A stretch of DNA of 54,419 nt from an uncultured beta proteobacterium (GTDB taxonomy: Bacteria; Pseudomonadota; Gammaproteobacteria; Burkholderiales; Rhodocyclaceae), in NCBI GenBank assembly GCA_903910495.1, contig CAIVZW010000611.1:1-54419 (forward strand). Reading direction: 5' to 3'. Under the pieces are notes generated by a model that worked only from the letters and a program-made list of their open reading frames with translations, ran no database searches and was not told the DNA's origin. The position numbers and the translations under genes were made by a program. Below are positions 20,383 to 28,246 of the stretch, piece by piece (within the stretch, counting starts at the first letter, position 1; every line of letters starts with the position of its first letter).

Positions 20383-20417
20383 TTATCCACAAAATCTGTG
20401 GATAAGTTTGTGGATTA
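20383..20417. promoter_or_regulatory. Cluster of three DnaA boxes
   Basis: TTATCCACA (20383-20391) and its exact inverse TGTGGATAA (20397-20405) are both perfect DnaA boxes, and TGTGGATTA (20409-20417) is one base off. They lie in an AT-rich gap of 316 bases (20294-20609) between the divergently read exbB and xseA. The rest of that gap holds poly-A/T stretches and a TTGACA at 20444, but no full promoter that I could fix. Confidence 0.7.
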
Positions 20418-20609
20418 AAGGCAAATCAGTGACCTAACTACAGTTGACAAAAGACTTTTTCTTGCTTTGCAGAAAAAACAGGCAGTTTAAATAGTTACAA
20501 ATAATCAATGTGTTATATTAAATCCCTGCTGCTGCAAGGCTTTCAGCCCAGGCCTGGCCCGAAACACTTGCCGGGTGTGCATGAATTGACTTGGATGTAG
20601 AATTGGCGC

Positions 20610-22004
20610 ATGTCAGAAAGCACCTTCTCAGGCGCAAGCCTTGCCCCATCAGCACCCGTCATTCCGGTCTCAATGCTCAACCGGCTTGCGCGCGAACGCC
20701 TCGAGTCCTCCTTCCCCCTCTGCTGGGTCTCCGGCGAAGTCTCCAATCTGACCCATGCCACGTCCGGACACGTCTATTTCTCGCTCAAAGACGCCGCCGC
20801 CCAGGTGCGTTGCGTGATGTTCCGCAACCGCGCCCAGCTACTGGGCTGGCGACTCGAGAACGGTCAGCACATCGAAGCCCGCGTCCTGGTGACGCTCTAC
20901 GAGGCTCGCGGCGACTTCCAGCTCAATGTCGAAGCGGCGCGCCAGGCCGGGTTCGGCAATCTCTATGAACAATTTCTCCGGCTCAAGGAAAAGCTCGAGC
21001 GCGAAGGGCTTTTTGCCAGTGAATGCAAGCGCCCACTACCCGCCTTCCCGCAGCGCATCGGCATCGTCACCTCACGGCAGGCGGCCGCGCTGAGAGACGT
21101 GCTGATCACGCTCACGCGCCGCGCTCCGCATATCGGCATTGTGCTCTACCCGACGCCGGTACAGGGTGAAGGTGCCGCCGCACAGATTGCCGCCGCCATC
21201 CGCAGCGCAAACGAACGCCGTGAATGCGATGTTCTCATCGTCTGCCGCGGCGGTGGCAGCCTTGAAGACCTGTGGGCATTCAATGACGAGGCGCTGGCCC
21301 GGACAATCCGCGCCAGCGCCATTCCGCTCATTACCGGCGTTGGACACGAAACCGATTTTTGCCTTGCCGATTTCGCCGCCGACCAGCGCGCACCCACCCC
21401 CACCGCGGCCGCTGAGCTTGCCGCACCGGAACGCTCGGCGCTGATGGCAGGCCTTGTCGCCTGTCGGCGCGGTCTGCGCCGACAGATATTGCAAGACCTT
21501 GACCAGCGCAATCAGCGTCTCGACGGGCTGGCGCATCGCCTGCAGCATCCGGCGCAAGGTCTCATGCAGCAGCGCGAACATCTGCTCAACCTGCAGCGAC
21601 GCCTGGACAGCGGCCTGAGACAAACCGGCACGCGCGGGCGCAATGCGCTTTCCAGCCTGACCCGGCGCTTGCTGCTGGCACGTCCGGGCACCAGCCAGTT
21701 CGCCCGGCGGCTTGAAGTACTCGCAGCAACGCTGCACAGCGAATGGCAAACAACCCTTAAGGACAGGGCGGGCGATCTTGCCCGCCTCGCCGCCAGCCTC
21801 ACCCACCTCAACCCGGACGCCGTACTCGCCCGAGGTTACAGCATCGTCACCGACACAGCGGGCAAGATCCTGCGCGATAGCCGGTCAATGGAACCAAATG
21901 ACATGATTACTGTCTCCTTCCACAGTGGTCGGGCGGATGCGACAATTACTTCGGTGAATCATGAAGCAGCCATGCCGAAGGCGCATAAAGCTTCGACTCG
22001 CTGA
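20610..22004 (+). CDS. xseA: Exodeoxyribonuclease VII large subunit
   Basis: This 464-residue protein starts with an OB-fold DNA-binding domain (about 15-115; SMLNRLARERLESSFPLCWV, VSGEVSNL, GHVYFSLKD). The catalytic domain follows, with LPAFPQRIGIVTS, RGGGSLEDLWAFNDE and ITGVGHETDFCLADFAADQRAPTPTAAAE. Long helical stretches (about 290-400) form the coiled region. The C-terminal ARGYSIVT is typical. With XseB it degrades single-stranded DNA from both ends. xseB is not in the window. A DnaA-box cluster lies just upstream. Confidence 0.95.
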   Translation: MSESTFSGASLAPSAPVIPVSMLNRLARERLESSFPLCWVSGEVSNLTHATSGHVYFSLKDAAAQVRCVMFRNRAQLLGWRLENGQHIEARVLVTLYEARGDFQLNVEAARQAGFGNLYEQFLRLKEKLEREGLFASECKRPLPAFPQRIGIVTSRQAAALRDVLITLTRRAPHIGIVLYPTPVQGEGAAAQIAAAIRSANERRECDVLIVCRGGGSLEDLWAFNDEALARTIRASAIPLITGVGHETDFCLADFAADQRAPTPTAAAELAAPERSALMAGLVACRRGLRRQILQDLDQRNQRLDGLAHRLQHPAQGLMQQREHLLNLQRRLDSGLRQTGTRGRNALSSLTRRLLLARPGTSQFARRLEVLAATLHSEWQTTLKDRAGDLARLAASLTHLNPDAVLARGYSIVTDTAGKILRDSRSMEPNDMITVSFHSGRADATITSVNHEAAMPKAHKASTR

Positions 22005-22041
22005 AAACAACAACCCGCTCATAGAAACTCAAGGAGAAATC

Positions 22042-22629
22042 ATGGAACATCAACTGCCACAACTGCCATTCGCCATGGACGCACTGGTGCCGCACATGTC
22101 GAAGGAAACCTTCGAATACCACTATGCCAAGCACCATCAGGCCTACGTCACCAACCTGAACAACCTGATCAAGGGCAGCGAATACGAAAGCCTCGACCTG
22201 GAAGCCATCGTCAAGAAGGCACCGGCCGGCGGCATCTACAACAACTCCGCGCAAGTATGGAACCACAGCATTTTCTGGAACTGCCTGAAACCCAATGGGG
22301 GTGGTGCTCCGAGCGGCGCACTGGCGAACGCCATCAACACGAAGTGGGGTTCCTTCGACGAGTTCAAGAAAGCCTTCCAGACCTCCGCCGTCGGCAACTT
22401 CGGTTCCGCCTGGACCTGGCTGGTCAAGAAAGCCGATGGCTCGGTAGACATCGTCAACATGGGTGCCGCCGGATCCCCGCTGACTACCGGCGACAAGGCG
22501 CTGCTCTGTATCGACGTCTGGGAACATGCCTACTACATCGATTACCGCAACCTGCGTCCGAAGTTCGTGGAAACCTTCCTCAACAGTCTGGCCAACTGGT
22601 CCTTTGCCGAGAAAAACTTCGCCGGCTGA
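22042..22629 (+). CDS. sodB: Superoxide dismutase, Fe type
   Basis: The product has 195 residues from the ATG at 22042, with AAGGAG eight bases upstream. Metal ligands are visible: His in TFEYHYAKHHQAYV, His in AQVWNHSIFWNC, and Asp/His in IDVWEHAYYIDYRN. GGGAPSGALANAI and FGSAWTWLV point to the Fe/Mn family; the overall form (MEHQLPQLPFAMDALVPHMS) fits the iron enzyme. It detoxifies superoxide in the cytosol. The gene begins 37 bases after xseA and is followed by two strong hairpins. Confidence 0.95.
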   Translation: MEHQLPQLPFAMDALVPHMSKETFEYHYAKHHQAYVTNLNNLIKGSEYESLDLEAIVKKAPAGGIYNNSAQVWNHSIFWNCLKPNGGGAPSGALANAINTKWGSFDEFKKAFQTSAVGNFGSAWTWLVKKADGSVDIVNMGAAGSPLTTGDKALLCIDVWEHAYYIDYRNLRPKFVETFLNSLANWSFAEKNFAG

Positions 22630-22670
22630 AACAAAAGTTGTTGTGCAATAGAAATAAAGTCGTCAAAAAA

Positions 22671-22708
22671 TTAATTTCGTCGTGAAAACACACTCACGAC
22701 GAAATTAA
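22671..22708. terminator. Perfect 15-bp hairpin after sodB (terminator reading leftward, or structural element)
   Basis: TTAATTTCGTCGTGA (22671-22685) pairs perfectly with TCACGACGAAATTAA (22694-22708), with an eight-base loop. On the plus strand no T-run follows. On the minus strand it is followed by TTTTTTGAC, so it looks like a terminator for leftward transcription, although no leftward gene lies to its right here. It sits 41 bases after the sodB stop. Confidence 0.6.
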
Positions 22709-22717
22709 TAAAGTTAC

Positions 22718-22755
22718 AAAAACTCAGGGGAGCTGCGTGCTCCCCTGAGTTTTTT
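22718..22755 (+). terminator. Intrinsic terminator of sodB
   Basis: AAAAACTCAGGGGAGC, loop TGCGT, GCTCCCCTGAGTTTTT makes a 16-bp stem ending in a T-run: a very strong, near-symmetric terminator, likely to work in both directions. Confidence 0.9.
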
Positions 22756-22903
22756 GAACCACCGGATTTTTGTATCCTTTTATTCAAGAACCGACAGACG
22801 ATTTCACTCAAGCCCCTAATGTCTCCAAGTCGGCCACGAATGTTGAACCCTTGAATCGCCGGAAAAACCGCAGTCAAGCGCAGAATAACTCGACAGAAAT
22901 CTT

Positions 22904-24103
22904 ATGATCGAACTTAAGTCAGATCGGCCTGAACCTCCAGAAATTCCTACAACGAATGCCCGATTCTCGCTTTGGAATCTTGGCTTCCGCCCGTTCTACC
23001 TCTTGGCAAGTCTGTTCAGCGCCTTCAGTGTATTGCTGTGGGCGGCACAATATACAGCTTACCTTCCCTACGCCTACCTCTCAGGTCCCCTATGGCACGG
23101 CCACGAAATGTTGTTCGGCTTTACCATGGCGGTTATCGCGGGGTTTCTGCTCACGGCCGTACGCGCCTGGACGAATGAACTCTCACCAAGCGGTATCCCG
23201 CTGATGGCTCTGGCGGCACTTTGGGTCTGCGGCAGAGTTTTAGTGCTGACCCCACTGGCCATGACTGCTGCCATCGTCAACGCGGCATTCCCTGTCGCTA
23301 TTGCCTTGGCAATCAGCATTCCGCTACTGAAGTCGCGTAATACGCGCAACTACTTCTTTGTGGGCTTGCTCATCCTGATGGGTGTATTGATCTTTACGGT
23401 ACACATGACATTGCAGGGACACATTGAACTGCCCCCACGTCTCGGACTACAACTCGCACTGGACGTTGTTCTTTTCATCATGGTTGTCATGGGGGGACGT
23501 GTCATTCCGATGTTTACCAATAACGGCATACCCGGGACTAACGCCACGCGCCACGCTATGGTGGAGAAATTTGCACTCGGAACTATTGTGCTGCTGTTCA
23601 TAGCCGATGTGCTGCAATTACCTCAAACCATCATGGCCATAATAGTCCTTATCGGTGCGCTGGCTCATGGCGTACGATTGATTTTGTGGAAGCCGTGGAA
23701 GACACTGGCCAGTCCTCTTGTGTGGATACTTCATGCGTCCTATGGATGGATTGTCGCCTACCTGCTACTACGAGGGCTAACGGAACTTGAGTTCCTGATG
23801 GGTTCTTTTGCCACCCATGCGTTGACGGTAGGTACAACAGGTGGATTGACCATTGGCATGATGACCCGGACGGCGCGAGGCCATACCGGGAGGCCTCTAA
23901 GGGCAGATCGTTTTGAGCAAGCAATGTTTATGCTGATACAAGCTGCCGCGATTGTGCGCGTATTCGGTGCTATCGCCTCACCTGCACTCTACATGGCAAG
24001 TATTGAGCTATCAGGGTTGCTTTGGGCTGTGGCGTTTGGTCTTTATGCCTTGCGCTACTGGCCGGTACTGACTCGTCCACGACTTGATGGTAAGCCAGGA
24101 TGA
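22904..24103 (+). CDS. nnrS: NnrS family haem- and copper-associated membrane protein
   Basis: This 399-residue protein has about 12 membrane helices. Family marks are LWNLGFRPFYLLASLFSAFSV, the conserved LWHGHEMLFGF (about residue 65), GGRVIPMFTNNGIPG, HALTVGTTGGLTIGMMTRTARGHTGRP and the C-terminal YWPVLTRPRLDGKPG. NnrS proteins are tied to denitrification and nitric-oxide stress. The end is the usual family end, so the gene is complete. A foreign cassette begins immediately after its stop. No clear FNR/NNR box was found upstream. The 146 bases before it, after the terminator, hold nothing else recognisable. Confidence 0.92.
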   Translation: MIELKSDRPEPPEIPTTNARFSLWNLGFRPFYLLASLFSAFSVLLWAAQYTAYLPYAYLSGPLWHGHEMLFGFTMAVIAGFLLTAVRAWTNELSPSGIPLMALAALWVCGRVLVLTPLAMTAAIVNAAFPVAIALAISIPLLKSRNTRNYFFVGLLILMGVLIFTVHMTLQGHIELPPRLGLQLALDVVLFIMVVMGGRVIPMFTNNGIPGTNATRHAMVEKFALGTIVLLFIADVLQLPQTIMAIIVLIGALAHGVRLILWKPWKTLASPLVWILHASYGWIVAYLLLRGLTELEFLMGSFATHALTVGTTGGLTIGMMTRTARGHTGRPLRADRFEQAMFMLIQAAAIVRVFGAIASPALYMASIELSGLLWAVAFGLYALRYWPVLTRPRLDGKPG

Positions 24104-24341
24104 CCGTCCAGGTCTTCGCCGATGCGAAACCAGGGTTTGCCGCCTGGGCAGGACGGGTGTTCGTCCACCCGGCCCAGCAATTGGCGGACGCCGCCGGCGG
24201 GCTTCATGAACAGCGGGTTGCCACAGACCAGGGCCACCAAGCGCCCTTCCAGGCAGAGCGCGTACTTGCCAAACATCTTGCGCCAGGACAGGGGCCGGCC
24301 TAGTCGGCCACGTGCTCAATGAAGCTTTGGTCAGAGGCCAT
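24104..24341 (-). pseudogene. Decayed TfoX N-terminal-domain protein gene
   Basis: From the ATG ending at 24341 the frame reads MASDQSFIEHVAD and then a TAG where relatives usually have Gln. A one-base shift is then needed to continue as LSWRKMFGKYALCLEGRL, VALVCGNPLFMKPAGGV and GGKPWFRIGEDLDGHPGLP. These are the TfoX N-terminal domain signatures (small regulators related to the competence protein Sxy). The 3' end stops at the nnrS stop, so the C-terminal helices are missing. The gene thus has a nonsense codon, a frameshift and a truncation. Its ATG overlaps the end of the panE-like gene, so it was once the third gene of that operon. Confidence 0.75.
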
Positions 24342-25269
24342 CGGACACTGGCGGCAAGGCCGCTGCCGCCTCCAAGGCCCGGATGGCCAGCACCACCGCC
24401 GTATTGTAGGGCACCGCCAGCCCGAGGACGGCGGCACGTGCCAGCAGGGCGGCGTTCAGGGCGCCGATTTCGGTCGGCTGGCCGGCGCGCAGGTGCTGCA
24501 GCATCGAGGGCTGGTTCATGCGTTCCCGGCAATGCTGCAGGATCTCGCTGCGGGCGTCCGGCTCGGGCAGAACGATGCCCAGGGCATCGATCACCTGCAG
24601 GATTTCATCGATCACGTGCTCCATCAGCGCCTGCGCCGGTGGCGATTGCATGATCTGCGCCGGGCGCAGGCCGGTCAGGGCGCTGATAGGGTTGATGGCG
24701 CAGTTGTGCACAAACTTGCTCCAGATCGCTGCTTCCACCTGTCCCGTGAGTTCCACCGCCATACCCTGCGCGCGAAACCGTTCGGCCATGGCCTGCAGCC
24801 TGGGCGATATCGTGCCCGTGGCTTCGCCCATGGTGGTCAGCCCTAGGTGGGTGTGCCAGGAACGTGCCGGCCCCTCGCCCGTGCCGCTGTTATAGGTGAC
24901 GCCGGCCATCACCCGCTGCGCGCCGAGTGCCTCGACCAGGGCCTCCAGGTTGCCAATGCCGTTTTGCAATGACAGGGCAAAGCCGTCGGCCTTCAGGCAG
25001 GCCTTGGCCACCGCAGCGGCCGCCGGTGTGGCCGCTGCGTCAACCAGCACCAGCGCCATGTCGGCACTACCGAGCTGCGCCGGGTCGGTGGTGGCACGTA
25101 CCGCCACAGTCTGCTCACCCAGCACGCCACGCACGCGGATGCCGTGCTGCTGCAGCGCGCTCACCACCTCGGGGCTCCGGTCCAGGCACACCAGTTCGGC
25201 GCCGCCGCGCGCCAGCGCCGCGCCAAATATGCAGCCCATGGCACCGGTGCCAATCAGCGCGACTTTCAT
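24331..25269 (-). CDS. Ketopantoate reductase family protein (ApbA/PanE)
   Basis: This 312-residue protein has an N-terminal Rossmann fold (MKVALIGTGAMGCIFGAALARGGAEL) and the C-terminal ApbA domain. The catalytic Lys is in EAAIWSKFVHNCAINPISALTG (about residue 188), and the substrate Glu in the QPTEIGALNAAL motif. PanE reduces 2-ketopantoate to pantoate with NADPH for pantothenate synthesis, but many paralogues act on other 2-oxo acids. Its coupling to an RraA-like gene (four-base overlap ATGA) favours a catabolic role over vitamin synthesis; that is inference. The text is GC-richer than nnrS next to it. Confidence 0.85.
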   Translation of the reverse strand: MKVALIGTGAMGCIFGAALARGGAELVCLDRSPEVVSALQQHGIRVRGVLGEQTVAVRATTDPAQLGSADMALVLVDAAATPAAAAVAKACLKADGFALSLQNGIGNLEALVEALGAQRVMAGVTYNSGTGEGPARSWHTHLGLTTMGEATGTISPRLQAMAERFRAQGMAVELTGQVEAAIWSKFVHNCAINPISALTGLRPAQIMQSPPAQALMEHVIDEILQVIDALGIVLPEPDARSEILQHCRERMNQPSMLQHLRAGQPTEIGALNAALLARAAVLGLAVPYNTAVVLAIRALEAAAALPPVSDGL

Positions 25270-25949
25270 GACGTCGGCGAACGGGCAGGTGTGGTGTCAA
25301 CGGCAAGGAATGAGGGCAGTCTGGCGCCATCGCGCACCGCCGCATCGGCCTTGGCCTCGGCCGCCCGGATCTGCGGCAGTCGCGCCAGCACCTCGGCGAT
25401 ACGCGCTTGCGGCACCACCACCACGCCGTCCAGGTCGGCCACAACAATGTCGCCCGAGGCCACCGGGTGCCCAGCCACGACAATGGCGAAGCCGATGGTG
25501 CCGGGCCGGTGGCGCTGCGGCGAGTTGGGCGTGACCCCCACCGCCCAGGCCGGCAGACCCACGGCGCGCAGACCCACCAGATCGCGCACACAGCCGTCGG
25601 TCACAAAACCCACGGCGCCGCCGTTTTTGGCCATGCCCAGCACCAGGTCACCGGTAATGGCGCAGCCGGTAAAGCCGCCGGTGCTGGCCATCAGCACATC
25701 GCCGGGCTGCACGTCCTGCAAGGCATGCACCAGCGCCAGGTTGTCGCCCGGCCCGGCGTCCACCGTCAAGGCTACGCCGCAAAACGCGTATTGCTCGGCA
25801 ATGGCCGGTCGCAGACGATAGTCCAATGCGCCACTGCCGCCCATGGCGTCCACAATGAAACCGGTGGGTGTGCTGCACAGGGCCTGCACCTGGTCTGGTG
25901 CCGGGCGGGTGAACGTTTGGCGTTGGATCAGCGGGGGTACATCAATCAT
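25266..25949 (-). CDS. RraA-like protein (possible 4-hydroxy-4-methyl-2-oxoglutarate aldolase family)
   Basis: I start this at the ATG ending at 25949 (MIDVPPLIQRQTFTRPAPDQ), giving 227 residues. The longer frame to 26219 lies upstream of a promoter and is not needed. RraA-fold marks are STGGFTGCAITGDLVLGMAK, VGFVTDGCVRDL (the DGxxRD metal/substrate motif) and DIVVADLDGVVVVPQ. Members are either class II pyruvate aldolases or RNase E inhibitors; this longer, VPQARIAEVL-ending form looks like the aldolase-like branch. It is the first gene of the rraA-panE-tfoX cassette. Confidence 0.8.
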   Translation of the reverse strand: MIDVPPLIQRQTFTRPAPDQVQALCSTPTGFIVDAMGGSGALDYRLRPAIAEQYAFCGVALTVDAGPGDNLALVHALQDVQPGDVLMASTGGFTGCAITGDLVLGMAKNGGAVGFVTDGCVRDLVGLRAVGLPAWAVGVTPNSPQRHRPGTIGFAIVVAGHPVASGDIVVADLDGVVVVPQARIAEVLARLPQIRAAEAKADAAVRDGARLPSFLAVDTTPARSPTS

Positions 25950-26024
25950 GAACAAGGCCTCGTAACGATGGGTTGCGGGTGGGGCGATTGCCACCGGCAT
26001 GATGCGGATGGCCCGTATTTGGGG

Positions 26025-26053
26025 ATTATAATCGACACCATATCTAGATGCAA
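26025..26053 (-). promoter_or_regulatory. Predicted sigma-70 promoter of the rraA-panE cassette
   Basis: On the minus strand this reads TTGCAT, 17 bases, TATAAT: a perfect -10 and five of six in the -35. The predicted start near 26018 gives a leader of about 70 bases. Confidence 0.65.
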
Positions 26054-26211
26054 TCCCAGGCCCGAGGCAGGTCGCACGTGCCAGCTCAGCCTCATCAACA
26101 TCGGCCGACGCCTGCTTGGCGGGTTCAGGAGGGCAGCCAGGCGGCAATTGTCGCGGACAGCCATCAGTCGTGTCTTCATGAACAACAACAGCCAAGCAGA
26201 GTGCACGGAAC

Positions 26212-26237
26212 AAAACCACGTTCTACGAACGTGGTTT
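26212..26237 (-). terminator. Intrinsic terminator of the kinase operon
   Basis: AAACCACGTTC, loop TAC, GAACGTGGTTT is an 11-bp perfect stem that starts two bases after the kinase stop at 26240 and, on the minus strand, ends in TTTTG. Confidence 0.75.
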
Positions 26238-26239
26238 AT

Positions 26240-28246
26240 TTACCCGGATGTGCTCGGCAACCAGAGTGTGATCGTTGTGCCGACACCAAATTGAGAACGC
26301 ACATCGACATGGCCGCCATGGAACTGGAGAATTTCCTTAACAATGGTCATTCCCAGGCCAGTACCCGGGATTTTTCCGGAAGTATCGGCGCGCCAGAAAC
26401 GTTCTCCGATGCGTTTGATCTGATCCCCGGTCATGCCGATACCCTGGTCGCTTATCGCAACGCCAGTGCTGCCGGGCTTGGCGACGATTGCGACGCGAAT
26501 CCGGCCGCCCAAAGGAGAGTATTTCTGTGCATTGCCGAGGACGTTAACCAGTGCTTGTTTGAGTTTTGCGGGGTCAGCTTTTACGGGCCCAATCGCGACC
26601 TCGAGGTCTGAATCAAGAGGCCAACGATTACGGTCCAAGGGAAGATCGTCGATCGCGCTTTGCACCAGCGCCTTGAGATCGATGTCCTCAATCGTGAAAT
26701 CCTTCCCCTGTCGCGCTTCGATGCGTGCCAGGTCAAGCAGTTCGTTAATAATATCCACCAGCCACTGCGTCTGACGGTGAATCGTCTCCAGCAGATCACG
26801 ACGCGTTGCCTCATCAAAATCCATCTCGAGCAGCAATTCCGAGAACCCGTAAATGCTGGCCATCGGGGTACGTAGTTCATGAGCGGCATGGGACAGGAAC
26901 TCGCTCTTCATTCGGTCCACCTCGGTTTCATGCGTGACATCGCGCAAATATAGTATTTGCGACACGGCTTCTGCGTCAGACACCCGTAAGCGGACCCCCA
27001 GAATGCGTTGTTCGGTACCGGAAAGCTCGATTAACTGGTGTCTTTCCGTCGCATCAATGTGGTGATTTCCCGTGCTGCTTTCAGTGCCTTCTTTCTGCAC
27101 AGAGCGGAGCGCCGCGACCCCGGGAAAGCGCGCCTGTTCTGCGCACAGGCCGGCCAATTGCTTGGAGAACATGGCTTCATCCAAGCCAACTACAGCGCTC
27201 TCGTCAAATCCGGTCATGCTCAGAAATGCCGGGTTGACGTACTTGACCCGGCGTGCCTGGTCAAAGGAAACAAAGCCATCTGGACTGAGCGCAAAAATGG
27301 TTTTCAATTGCTGGCGCACCTCTTCCAGAGAGGTTAGCGAACGAAAGAGCATTAAGAACAACAATAAGGACAGGACACTTACCGTCAGAGCGCCCCCGAT
27401 AACCAGTCTGCGGTGTGATGAATAAGGAATAAGAATATCGCTGACCGATTCGCCCACCACGAAATTCAGGCCATATTCAGGCAGTTTGTAGTACCCATAG
27501 ATCCGTTCTTTACCATCGACAGAAGCGATTTGACGAAAATTGCCGGCAACCGGTGAATGGGGCACCAGATAGGGTGCCTCCGGAATTATTTTCCCGAGGC
27601 TGGATTCCATAGCGGGATAACGCGCCATGACTTCACCGGTATCCCGCACCAGGGTCATCACACTCTCGCCACTGAGGCGAAGTTTTACGGCAAAACTTGC
27701 GAATTGATCAGGGCTTACGGACAGTACGAGAACGCCATTGAACTGACTGTCCTTGAAAACCGGGCGGGTAACCTGAATTGACCATTTCCCCGACACTTTG
27801 CCCATCAGAGGCCTACTGACAAACAGGCGGTCAGGGTTGCCAGACGGCAAGTGCACCCGGAAGTGCTCCCTCTGGCTTAAGTCGGTTCGGTCGGTAGCGG
27901 GGGCGAGGTTCGAGAAGGCCATCAAACCCTCTTTGTCAATAATAGCGACCTGGAAGCTCAGGTCATCGATATTTTCCTGTGTTTGCTTGATCAGCGCCGA
28001 GAACGATGCCCAATCCCCCGTCCAACGGGTACGAATATCGAGAATGAACTCGTTGATCCGTTTGAGCGTTGATCGCGAATACTCTGCAAAGACCTGAGCC
28101 TGAACGGACGTCCGCACTTCCGCTTCGTTGAGATAACTCTGGTGGCTACGATTCAACTCAAAATAAGCCGCCAGCCAGACAAATAGAAGGATCAACGATA
28201 CGATCAGCGCCAATAGCAAGCGGATATTGGAATTAGTGCGTTTCAT
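26240..28246 (-). CDS. Sensor histidine kinase (Cache-type sensor, PAS, HisKA, HATPase)
   Basis: The protein has 668 residues from the ATG ending at 28246 (MKRTNSNIRLLLALIVSLILL). An N-terminal helix (about 8-28) and a second helix (about 280-305) bracket a periplasmic domain resembling a Cache/PDC sensor (FQVAIIDKEGLMAFSNLAP, QVTRPVFKDSQFNGVLVLSV). A PAS domain (about 315-430) follows, then HisKA with the phospho-His in HAAHELRTPMASIYGF. The HATPase has VNVLGNAQKYSP, ISDQGIGMTGDQI and GTGLGMTIVKEIL. All catalytic motifs are intact. Its start overlaps the stop of the upstream kinase by 14 bases, and its last ~650 bases closely resemble that gene. Confidence 0.9.
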   Translation of the reverse strand: MKRTNSNIRLLLALIVSLILLFVWLAAYFELNRSHQSYLNEAEVRTSVQAQVFAEYSRSTLKRINEFILDIRTRWTGDWASFSALIKQTQENIDDLSFQVAIIDKEGLMAFSNLAPATDRTDLSQREHFRVHLPSGNPDRLFVSRPLMGKVSGKWSIQVTRPVFKDSQFNGVLVLSVSPDQFASFAVKLRLSGESVMTLVRDTGEVMARYPAMESSLGKIIPEAPYLVPHSPVAGNFRQIASVDGKERIYGYYKLPEYGLNFVVGESVSDILIPYSSHRRLVIGGALTVSVLSLLLFLMLFRSLTSLEEVRQQLKTIFALSPDGFVSFDQARRVKYVNPAFLSMTGFDESAVVGLDEAMFSKQLAGLCAEQARFPGVAALRSVQKEGTESSTGNHHIDATERHQLIELSGTEQRILGVRLRVSDAEAVSQILYLRDVTHETEVDRMKSEFLSHAAHELRTPMASIYGFSELLLEMDFDEATRRDLLETIHRQTQWLVDIINELLDLARIEARQGKDFTIEDIDLKALVQSAIDDLPLDRNRWPLDSDLEVAIGPVKADPAKLKQALVNVLGNAQKYSPLGGRIRVAIVAKPGSTGVAISDQGIGMTGDQIKRIGERFWRADTSGKIPGTGLGMTIVKEILQFHGGHVDVRSQFGVGTTITLWLPSTSG

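Noticed and set aside
20485..20525. Possible dif-like chromosome dimer site (TGTGTTATATTAAAT)
   Set aside because: Only part of one arm resembles dif; the other arm and central region do not.
22758..22903. FNR/NNR box before nnrS
   Set aside because: A TTGA...TTGAA-like stretch exists near 22843-22857, but spacing and symmetry do not match the TTGAT-N4-ATCAA consensus.
25950..26219. N-terminal extension of the RraA-like protein
   Set aside because: It would begin upstream of a strong promoter and its residues do not match RraA proteins; the internal ATG at 25949 fits family length.
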